Assembly: GCF_040412425.1 (NCBI RefSeq)
Contig: NC_089777.1
Span: 37,368,537-37,432,536, forward strand
DNA from: Macrobrachium rosenbergii
Taxonomy: Eukaryota; Arthropoda; Malacostraca; Decapoda; Palaemonidae
Length of the DNA: 64,000 nucleotides
Direction: 5' to 3'
Both the position numbers and the translations under genes were made by a program. Below, piece after piece: positions 1 to 8,495 of this stretch (position 1 is the first letter of the stretch; each line of letters begins with the position of its first letter). A model generated the notes under the pieces. That model was not told where the DNA came from, searched no databases, and saw only the letters and a list, made by a program, of their open reading frames with translations.

Positions 1-59
1 GTGCTGGTTAAGAGACAAGAGAGAGCAGGGGAAGGCTGCATTCTGCTATCCTTTGTGTT

Positions 60-890
60 TGTTGCAAAGGAAATACTCTTATTACGCTACTGGAGAAGCT
101 CCTTTCCTGGGTGTATCTGCCTCTGCCCAGAGGGACTTCTCAGGTCTCACTGAGTCCTCTCGCAGGTCTGCCTTTGCAGCAGCTAAGATCATGCTTACAT
201 CCACCGAACTCTAACACTTGCTGAAGAATGTGAGAGTTTTTGAAATACCCTGTAGTCAGTTTCCTGGATTGGGCAGTAGGTGCCCTTGCCAAGAAAATTG
301 AGGACTATCCTTCAGTTCATGCGGAACTCTCTTCAGATCTTCTGGGCGTGCTATCCTGCATCGATAGAGGCATAAGAGATGCTTCTGGCAAGTTAGTCTC
401 TACCTATTCAATGGGCATCTTAAAGAAAATAGAACTCTGGGCTCTCTTACTTCAAAAGGGGTTACGTCAGCACAGAAGTCGGCCCTGCTCTTCTCTCCAC
501 TAGTACATGGCTTCCTTTTCCCACAGTCAGTGGTTAATGGGATCGCCTCAGACTTACAAAAGAAGTCTACACAGGACCTCCTAGTGCAGTCCTCTAGGCA
601 TGCTAGGGAGAATCCCTCTTTCAACACCAAGTCATATTCACTTTTGCAGCGTCAGCCCTTTTGAGGGGTCAGGCAAAGGTTTCAGTCAAGACCTAGAACT
701 AATGTTTGCTTTTCCTCCAAGGCCATTAAGAAATCTTCAACCAAACCTTCCCCAACCAGACCTTCCTCCAAGAGGTGATGACAGTATTCCCCATGCAACA
801 TTGGGTGCCAGGCTCCTTCATTTTTGGGAAGAATGGTGCCAGAGAGGAGCAGAACAGTGGGTCATAGAAGTTCTCATCCTCCCTTAATCA
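60..890 (+). pseudogene. DIRS gag-like region (broken)
   Basis: Two overlapping frames hold conserved-looking gag segments of decapod DIRS copies: LDWAVGALAKKIEDYPSVHA with CIDRGIRDASGKL from 264, and further on LLFSPLVHGFLFPQSVVNGI with TQDLLVQSSRHAREN (about 485-615). No zinc knuckle is visible. Function (capsid-like nucleic-acid binding) is inferred only from position upstream of the reverse transcriptase. Frame changes show it is not translatable as one protein. Confidence 0.6.
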
Positions 891-1760
891 AGAAGCCCAT
901 AGCCTTGACTGCTTATTCGATAGGCTCAAGAAGGTTTTCTGCCCTATGGAAGGAAGTTTCATCCCTTCTTCAAAAAAGTGCAATAGAGGAAGTCATGGAT
1001 GTAGAATTGGAGGGATTTTACAGTTGCCTGTTCATGGTCCCAAAGTCTTCAGGAGAATGGAGACCAGTGTTAGACATCAGTGCTCTGAATGTCTTCGTGC
1101 AGAAGACAAAATTCAGAATGGAGACAAATCGCTCAATTCTTGCATCCATTCGTCAAGGGGACTGGATGGTCTCCATGGGCCTGCAAGATGTTTACTTCCA
1201 TGTCCCCATACGGTACATCCAAACTCGAGGAAGTACCTCAGATTCGTTTTTCAGGACCAGATTTTTGAGTTTCGGGCCATACGCTTCGGACTTTCAATGG
1301 TCCCTCAAGTTTTCACCGGTGTTCTTGCTCCGTTGGTGGGTTGGCTCCATCTAGTGGGCGTCACCATTGCTCTCTGTTTGGATGACTGGCTCATTCTTTC
1401 TCCAACAAAGGAAGCTTGCATTGGGGACATTTTGTTCAATCTTCAAAAGTCTCAACTAGTTCCCTCCCAACAGATAGTATATTTGGGAATGACCCTGAAT
1501 TCTCTTCTTTTTCTGGCTTTTCCATCTCCCAAGAGGGTAGAATCCTGTTTAAGGACAATAGACGAATTTCTCTCCCTTCAGACGTGTTCTGCCAACAAGT
1601 GGATGAGTCTCCTAGGGATAGTGGCCTCCATCGAGCAATTTGTATCCCAGGGGAGACTTCACATAAGGGTCATGAGGGTATTTCACTTTTATCTCTGTGA
1701 CAAATGGGATAGAAAGAAACATCCGGACTTGTTTATTTTTCAGGTAACCTAAGACCTCAC
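830..1760 (+). pseudogene. DIRS reverse transcriptase (frameshifted)
   Basis: An upstream frame (to about 1220) contains SSGEWRPVLDISALNVFVQK and GDWMVSMGLQDVYFHVPI, the fingers and palm of a DIRS reverse transcriptase. A second frame continues with KYLRFVFQDQIFEFRAIRFG, the catalytic LCLDDW (Asp-Asp codons at 1381-1386), SQLVPSQQIVYLGM and the thumb-like LLGIVASIEQFVSQGRLH. One frameshift near 1220-1230 separates the halves. The WRPVLD, LDDW and YLGM blocks identify the family. Confidence 0.88.
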
Positions 1761-1789
1761 GAAGCAGCTGCTGTGGTAGAGGTCTGAAG

Positions 1790-2200
1790 ACAGGTTGCTA
1801 GGAGGGAAGTCCCTTTTTCCTCTGAACCCCGACCTGAGCTTCTATGCAGACACATCTGATTTAGGTTGGGGAGCTCTCCTAGGGGACAAGGAAGTCTCCG
1901 GGATGAAGAGCTGACACATAAATGTGAGAGAACTGAAAGCAGTCGGTCTGGGATTGCAAGCCTTTGCATTGGAAGTCCAAGACAAGATTGTTACAGTACA
2001 TTCGGACAATACGACTGCCCTGTCTTATATCAGCAACCAAGGGGGAACTCGCTCCTTCTCCCTTTGCGAGGCAGAGAGGGACTTTCTTCTCCGGGCTCAA
2101 CAGAACCAGACAAGAATAGTAAGAAGATTTATACAAGGCAAGATGAACATCTTAGTGGACCAGCTAAGTCGCAGCAACCAAGTGATACCCACAAGAATGG
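1790..2200 (+). pseudogene. DIRS RNase H domain
   Basis: It follows the reverse transcriptase directly. SFYADTSDLGWGALLGD carries the first catalytic Asp, HINVRELKAVGLGLQAF the Glu and VHSDNTTALSYISNQGG the second Asp. An in-frame TGA interrupts it just before HINV, and the segment then stays open to ILVDQLSRS, the usual domain end. RNase H removes the RNA strand during reverse transcription. Confidence 0.85.
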
Positions 2201-2203
2201 ACT

Positions 2204-3760
2204 TTGGATCCATCGGTCTGCCTAGACCTTTGGAAACTGTGGGGAAGGCTGTCAGTAGGCTTACTCGCAACCTCCAAAGATCACCGTCTTCCGCTTTATT
2301 GTTCTCCAGTTCTGGATCCCTCAGCATGGGCAACAGATGCCCTGCTTCTAGACTGGTCCGACAGGTATTTGTATGCCTTCCCTCCCTTCAGGATGATAAG
2401 GGAAGTGATAAACAAGTTCCAATCTCACAAGAATGCCTTGATGATCCTCATAGCCTCATTTTGGCCACTAATGGAATGGTTCCTGGACCTGGGAAGTCTC
2501 CTATCTGACTTCCCAAGACTGCTACCTCAAAAGCACAAGCTTCTCAGACTACCCGATCTCAGGCAGTTCCATCAGGAGTTATCTACGCTATCTCTGACAG
2601 GATTCAAACTGTCAAGAAGCTCCTCAGAGCCAAAGGCTTTACGAGATCAGCTTCAGAAGCTATCTCAAAATGTAGACGTCAGTCATCGTCCAGTGTCTAC
2701 CAAAATAAGTGGGCTATTTTCCGCACTTGGTGCAAAGAAATCACATCTCTTCTTCTACAACATTTCTAACAAAGATTGCTGATTTTTTTTTGTTTTTGAG
2801 AACTTTTTGGGGTTTATCCTCTTCTACTATTGAGGGTTACCGAGTCATTTTGAGCTTGGTATTCAGACATAGGGGCCTGGATCTTTTCTTCAAATCAAGA
2901 CTTATCTGATCTTATTAAGTTGTTCGATACTTTGAAACGGAATGATATAGAACAAGTTTCGTGGAACCTAGATGTGGTTCTTAAATGGCTTTGTGGTCCA
3001 CCTTTTAACCTCTTGGCTCTGCTTCTTTAAGGGATGTAACCAAGAAGACCCTCTTCCTAGTAGCCTTAGCTACAACCAAGAGAGTAAGCGAGATTCAGGC
3101 TCTTGATAGAAGGATTGGTTTCTCTAATGGAGATGCAATGTTCCTACACCCTTGGTTATTTTGCAAAGAACGAGAAATCGGCGAAACCTTGAAACTCATT
3201 CTTTTAACATTAAGAACTAATACAAGTACAGGCAGTCCCCAGTTATTGGCATGGGTTCCATTCTGACAGCGTGACGATAAGCAAAAATCGCCAGTAACCG
3301 AAAATCTGTGATTTTTGGCGCTTATCGCGCCAATAACTGGAGATTGGCACCGATAAGTGGAAATTGGCAATTTGCGTCCCTGAAAATTGCCGATTCTTGT
3401 CACTAGACGTGCCATAAAACCGGACCGCTGATAATCAGGGACTGCCTGTTGTAGGTTCTGAAGACAAGGCGAGATTCCTCTGTTCAGTAAGGGCACTCAA
3501 ATTCTACCTCCATAAGACTGACAAAGTAAGAGGTCCTTCCAATAACTTATGACGTTCAGTGAAGAACCCCTCGCGACCTCTCTCAAAGAATGCAGTCTCT
3601 CTTTCTTCCTGTTTTGAAAGTGAGAGCTCATGGAATTAGGGCATTCAAGTATAATCTCTCTCTTCCATTCTCCAGTCCACATTTTGGAAATGTAAGTCTG
3701 TATTTTTGTCGCACTATTTACCTGAAGTTGAAATAGTTTTTAACAATTGCAGTACCTTGG
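2204..3760 (+). pseudogene. DIRS tyrosine recombinase with its linker, split by a MITE
   Basis: A 192-codon ORF (2204-2782) has the DIRS linker blocks HRLPLYCSPVLDPSAWATDA and AFPPFRMIREVINK, and leads into the recombinase core-binding part FFLFLRTFWGLSSSTIEGYR. The catalytic part shows LFLVALATTKRVSEIQAL (catalytic Arg, about 3046-3100), then after the insertion VRALKFYLHKTDKVRG, KVRAHGIRAF (His-x-x-Arg) and RTIYLK (candidate Tyr nucleophile, about 3707). The R...HxxR...Y set of tyrosine recombinases is therefore recognisable, but the frame is broken by stops and by the element at 3229-3448. Confidence 0.82.
3229..3448. mobile_element. 220-bp MITE with CAGGCAGTCCCC ends, inserted in the DIRS recombinase
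   Basis: It starts CAGGCAGTCCCCAGTTATTG after a TA dinucleotide and ends CAATAACTGG...AATCAGGGACTGCCTG, an inverted copy. The inside is made of repeated GCGCCAATAACTGG, CCGATAAG and AAAATTGCCGAT-like pieces with no coding capacity. Recombinase coding resumes right after it, so it is a later insertion. The ends resemble pogo/Tigger-type DNA transposons (TA target), inferred from the CAG-initial ends. Confidence 0.75.
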
Positions 3761-4271
3761 GTCCTTTATCAGTGGCTGGCATGATGTTGGGGAAGGAAGT
3801 ATAGGAAGCATTCCTTCCTTCCTTACTCTTCACCTTGGAAACTGGTGTTGAGTCTTATGGGGGTCTGGGGGTACTCTATACCAGGAGGCCCACCAGGCCT
3901 TTTATGGTTGGGAGGTGGTGTTTTTTAAATTTTTTGGTGTAGGTAACAGCATTGTTATCTGGTTATTGTGTGATGGTACTGCGCCTAGGTCAGGGGCACG
4001 CCTTTTTTACTTTGCTAGCGTCCGGAGAAGTCCTTCGCTGTAAGGTCCTGCTTATGTAGCAGATGACACTTGGCTATACCGCCACACCTTTACAGGGTAA
4101 GATGAGGGCCACCAGAGGCATTACCTTCCTGCAACAGCTCTCTTACCAGATAAGAAAAAAGGCATATTAATGATGCCAGCAACCTTTTTGAATCTCAACT
4201 CATTACTTTTATGAATACTTTTGGGGGTAGAATAAGTCCATGAGTCCCACCTCCAGTCAAAAGTAAGTATA

Positions 4272-4561
4272 ACTACTTGGTAAGTTACTTATATAAAAAT
4301 GACATTTTTATAATAAAATAAAGTTTTACATACACTTACCAAGTAATTACAGAGTGGGAGTGCTCCCTTCTCCCCTCACATGGACATTACGGCATAAATA
4401 AATTGAGCCTCTCTGCTGTATTGTTCCTCTCCTTCCCCGAAAGTGGGTGGGATTAGTTACACCAAAAACAAAACAGAATCGCTACCACAAATTTTCAAAT
4501 TTTAGCTGCCTGTTATTAGAAATTGATAGCTATGTAATTACTTGGTAAGTATATATAAAAC
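4272..4561. repeat. Three copies of a GTAATTACTTGGTAAGT motif in alternating orientation (DIRS tail)
   Basis: Related ~27-bp blocks occur at 4272-4298 (+), 4325-4352 (-) and 4533-4561 (+). Each joins TACTTGGTAAGT to an A/T-rich TATATAAAA part. The first two flank an AT-rich spacer and can form a stem. I read them as terminal or internal inverted repeats of the DIRS element, which DIRS uses to circularise; that role is inferred. Confidence 0.6.
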
Positions 4562-4734
4562 TTCATTTTATTAGAAAAATGTCATTTTATCATTAGATCA
4601 CATGGTCATTACCATGTCATCTATCAAGGATATAGTGTCGATTTCGGTTTCAATTGTTTTTTGAGTGGATCCTGCACAACAACCCATGGCTGGTTTGGTA
4701 TTTCTTTTTTTTTGGTTTGAATATCTAAGGAACA

Positions 4735-5060
4735 CCATGGCCTTGGCCCCATACGGGGGTAGTGCCGTCAGTGCACCTCATGCGGTGCACTGTAACCATT
4801 GCTTAAGGTTCTTTGCAGCATGCCTTGGGCCCCTAGCTGCAACCTCTTTTGTTCCTTTTACTGTACCTCTTTTCGTATTCCCTTCCATCTTACTTTCCAC
4901 CCTCTCCTAACAGTTGACTCAGTGAAACTGTGAGGTTTTCCTACTGTTACACCTTTCAGACCTTTTACTGTCAATATCTGTTTCAGCACTGAATGACCTC
5001 ACAGGTCCCTGTGCTTGGCCTTTAGCCTAAGTGCTATATTCAATTCAATTCAATTCAATC
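4735..5060 (+). repeat. Decapod interspersed repeat ending in (ATTCA)n
   Basis: The sequence runs from GTGCCGTCAGTGCACCTCAT through GCTGAATGACCTCACAGGTC-like and TTGGCCTTTAGCCTAAG-like pieces to four TTCAA pentamers at 5039-5060. I recognise this as a repeat that recurs in decapod sequences. The short tandem tail suggests retroposition, as in non-LTR 3' ends or SINEs, but the family is not named here. The small ORF covering 4665-4910 is a by-product of the repeat. Confidence 0.6.
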
Positions 5061-6348
5061 GTGGCCTTGGGTTTTGCCAGATTAGGTTTTCAGAAAACTC
5101 AGTCTGTTGTCATTAAGAACCAAAGCTAGTTTCAGCACTGTTCCAGTTTTCCATCATGCTTAGTTGTTAGAGTAAACATGGCTACATGTAATAAGTTTCT
5201 CAGGATAGGTTTTCCAGTTCACAGTATCTTGTTCAGATAGTTGTGTATTCAGTTGTAATTTGGCAAATAATCATCTAATGTACTTTAGGGTATTGTTTTT
5301 TGAAAAGCTAACTGAGACTTTAGAATTCACTAAACTTCCTTACACCCAAATTCAAAATTTCCATACACCCAAACTGTTCCTTGAATTTAGTCATCCATTC
5401 CTCAGGCAGGTTTGATTGTTGTTTTCTGTTTGAAGGGACACATGACTGTTTAACCAGTTTCCCATTCCTTGATGTGAGTAAAATTAAAATTTACTGCTGG
5501 TACTTCCATTGGCATTGTGATTTTTGAAAAAATTTAGGTATAGAATTATGGCTGTTGTATGTACTTGGTAGAAGATCCAGTAGTATTCTGAGTTGAAATG
5601 TTTGATGATACTAATATGAAGGTTTGCCTCTGAAATGATGTTACTTTACTGATCTTGGTAACTCATTACCAAATTAAAACTACAGTACTTTGAAATTGGT
5701 GATAAGGATAGGGCTAGCTGACGTATGATGCTTTTCAGAGGGGAAACCCCCTATTCCCCCTTTACCTGTTAACTTACTGATTGTATGTCTGGTCTCTGTA
5801 TGATAAAGATATTGTTTGGTGGCACTGACTTTTACCAATTTTGTAATTTTAATTTTCATCATTGATATCAGTTGGTATTGTGATTTTATGGGCTATCCAT
5901 CAACAATATTTGTTTATAGTGTTACCTATCCTAATTGCAATGGTTTTCAGGCCTCACTTTAAGTCTTTGCTGTTACTTAAAGAACACCACTAAGGTTTGT
6001 TGTAAGCTCTGTGGTACAAACACAAGACGATTTGCTGTCCTAATCCTTGTTAGGTTTTTTCCAATCTGGCATCCTTTGGTATCAGTCCACCATTTGACTG
6101 ACCTTACTAAGGCAAAGAGCCGAGTTATTTTGTATTCTTTTATTGGATACACAGATTTACTGGTTTTAGGAGTAAGGCAGCAATTCCTTACAACTACCTA
6201 TTTGCATTTGTGTTCTTTTTTTTAATAGTAATGTAGCTTGTTTTGGTATTTAGGTATTTTTTTTTAACCCAAGCATATAATAATTATATGTTCTTTTCTG
6301 ATAAGTTACTGAATTTATGAGCCGTTTTGTGTATGGATATGAATCTAT
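5061..6348. other. AT-rich non-coding stretch
   Basis: I see no domain, splice-compatible conserved block or repeat structure here. Short ORFs at 5680-5862 (-) and 5935-6225 (+) have no recognisable content. It could be intron sequence if the missing first PTP exon lies further upstream. Confidence 0.5.
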
Positions 6349-6657
6349 CAGCATGATGACCTTTAGGAAAGCCTAGGAAACCATAGAAAAGGTGATAGAT
6401 GAAGACTTAGAATGCAGGGCAGAAGGGAATGGAGAGAAATTTTACACCTGACCTTGATATTTGGATTCCCCCTTAATTTCATCCCTAGTCTACAGGCAGT
6501 ACTGAATCTGTAGACTAGGGATCAGATGAGTTGGAAATTGAGTAAGGTACGTTAGATGTAAAATTTCTCTCCACTCCCATGTGTCCTGTGCTGTAAGTCT
6601 TCATCTGTCCCATTTTTCTGTGGTTTCCTAGGCTGTCCTACAGGTCTTCATCGTGCT
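6349..6657. repeat. ~310-bp foldback (long imperfect inverted repeat)
   Basis: The left arm 6349-6495 and right arm 6508-6657 are reverse complements with scattered mismatches and small indels around a 12-base loop (6496-6507). The innermost 15 bp (ATCCCTAGTCTACAG) pair perfectly. Further matches include GAGAGAAATTTTACA, GATGAAGACTTA and GCCTAGGAAACCA. There is no coding content. It is a foldback transposon or MITE, or a source of a long hairpin RNA if transcribed. Confidence 0.8.
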
Positions 6658-6689
6658 ACTTTCATAGCTATACACTAAAAAGTTAATAA

Positions 6690-6780
6690 GTCCAAGTCTC
6701 ATGTTCTCCACTTGTCACCCCCTAAGCCAGTCTTGACAGATTTGGTGAAGGGATGGTGTGGAGAATATGAGACTGAAGAG
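6690..6780. repeat. Short inverted repeat next to the foldback
   Basis: AGTCTCATGTTCTCCAC at about 6692-6708 pairs with GTGGAGAATATGAGACT at about 6757-6773 with one mismatch, around a loop of about 48 bases. It may be an outlying part of the same repeat family as the foldback at 6349-6657. Confidence 0.55.
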
Positions 6781-8336
6781 TGGTGAACATGTTTCACTCT
6801 GAAGGTATCTTGTGTTAAAATGACTGGTAGGGAAGGTAACCTAAGAAATAATACTGCATCAGTGTCATTTTCCTCCATCCCTTAATGGCAGAGGTGCTTT
6901 TGAAATTGTCAGTGCTGTAAAGAATGAAAAGACTGTGCAGACATTTTCTCTGGCTCCTGTGCTGCTCCTTTTCCTTCTCCATGTACCACTTTATCTTTAC
7001 TAGATTCAGCTTTTATTGTTGCTTCTGCCCCAGTTGCATTGCAAGGAGGGACAGCTGCTTCCAGTCATGGAATTTAGTTTATTTCACTTGAACTGTCAGG
7101 ACCAGCAGTGAGGTCACCTTTTGTTCCTCCGTCATTACTGTGTTCGTGTCGACTGTTGTTAGAGAATTAACTGAATGTGACCATTGATGAGATTGTCAGG
7201 CTAAGGACCTTGTGATTTCTTCAGATTATCATTATATCTCTTTGGAGAACCATCATACCTCAAAGAAAGGAGATGGCTGCCCTAGTAAGAAGGGTGCTCT
7301 TGCAATTCCTTCAGGATGATAGTGGAAGAGAAGAATGAAATCGGAAGGAAGACCATATCATCTTCTCTGGTCAGATAGGTGGCTGATGCCTTAGGAAAAC
7401 ACTACAAAGATCATGAGAGAGACAGCAATCTGAAATTAGGCTGCAGTACGATATCAAAATTTGAACATCCAGTAATGAGCTTACTCCTTAAGCATGTGCT
7501 GCTTTCATACTGTATCTAGGATGGATGAGAGGTGTGTAACTGAGACACTGAAATTAACATCATAACATATTACAAGCACCATGACCTTTTGAACAGTGGT
7601 GATGGAGAGTTAAAGTAGGAGGCAGTGAAGAGCCCTGCTTTCACTGCCTAAAAAGTTGTGTTTAATTTTTGATATCCAAGGGAACACTCGTCATTAAGGA
7701 TGCCTTTTGTTAAGAGCATTCTAAGACCCATTTTCTTTAATATACTAGCAAGAATTGGAGCATCATGTAGTTGCCTGAGTGAATAATGTAAATATGAAAT
7801 GCATACATATACATATAGTAAAGTGAGCATATGGGGAATGTGCAGTATTGTAAGTTATGCAGTCATGAAAGGAGCTACCATTAGCTTTAGTGGTAGTTTA
7901 GTATCTTACCTTGCTTTCATTTATCATATAAGGTTTGTCTAAGGTTTGTAATGTATAGGAGGATAATTTAGTAATTTGTCAGTAGCTAACTAAGCCCAGT
8001 TGTTCTGAATCCTTTTGTATGTGAGTGACTGTTCACATTCTGTAATTATTCTTTAATATATTTTCGTTTAAAACAATAGGCATATCCTAGTAGTATTTTT
8101 TTTTAACCTATTTGCATAGAATTTGCATAATAAAGTTATGGCCATATTTTGTTAAGCAAGGTAAGAGTTTTTGTGTGCAAGTTTATACAACCAGAAAAAA
8201 ACAAATTTTGTTCTACAATTGTATTGGCTTTTGGGAATACATTAACTGGTACCTCACTGTATTTGTTGGGTCTTGACAGTGCTTTTAATCTGAGAATGTA
8301 CACTCTTTCTTATCTTTGAAAGTTTTTTTTTTACAG
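6781..8336. other. Non-coding stretch upstream of the first recognised PTP exon
   Basis: No conserved PTP N-terminal block (Trp-x(3-5)-Tyr region) was recognised. A donor-like GGTAAGAG at 8160 follows a short open stretch, but the codons before it do not resemble the family. The final bases are the polypyrimidine tract and acceptor of exon a. Confidence 0.4.
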
Positions 8337-8495
8337 CGTGTGCGAAGTGAAGGGACCTACAATTTGCCTTGTACTGCCGCCAAATCCGGGATAAACAAGA
8401 ACCTAAACCGCTACAGAGATGTTCTCCCTTATGATCACACCAGGATAGTCATCTCTGGTTCCAATACAGATTATATTAATGCTTCTCTTGTCAAG
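8337..8495 (+). CDS. Ptp61F: PTP exon a: start of the phosphatase domain
   Basis: 53 codons, phase 0 at both ends, between an acceptor after a T-rich tract (ttttttttacag) and the donor gtaaat. It encodes the [16 protein letters not shown] segment and ends in DYINASLVK. In PTP1B the equivalent NRYRDV tyrosine and aspartate grip the substrate phosphotyrosine. The reading frame stays open 21 bases upstream of the acceptor to an ATG, but that ATG lies in the polypyrimidine tract and is not a plausible start, because the family needs about 20-40 more N-terminal residues with a conserved Trp and Tyr. Confidence 0.9.

Larger units (their letters stand above)
1..4600 (+). mobile_element. Degraded DIRS-type (tyrosine recombinase) retrotransposon, left end outside the window
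   Basis: In order: a gag-like region, reverse transcriptase, RNase H, a linker ORF and a tyrosine recombinase, all on +, then a non-coding tail with short inverted repeats. This domain order, with a tyrosine recombinase instead of a DDE integrase, defines DIRS elements. Reading frames are broken by stops and shifts, so it is a dead copy. The left boundary is before position 1. The right boundary is set loosely by the inverted repeats at 4272-4561. Confidence 0.85.

Noticed and set aside
3095..3496. 133-codon minus-strand ORF
   Set aside because: Shadow of the recombinase remnant and the MITE inserted in it.
8163..8168. Donor-like GTAAGA that could end an upstream PTP exon
   Set aside because: The in-phase codons before it include a stop within about 30 bases and do not resemble the PTP N-terminus.
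8316..8336. ATG upstream of exon a as a start codon
   Set aside because: It lies in the polypyrimidine tract of a good acceptor, and the protein would lack the family's N-terminal helix.
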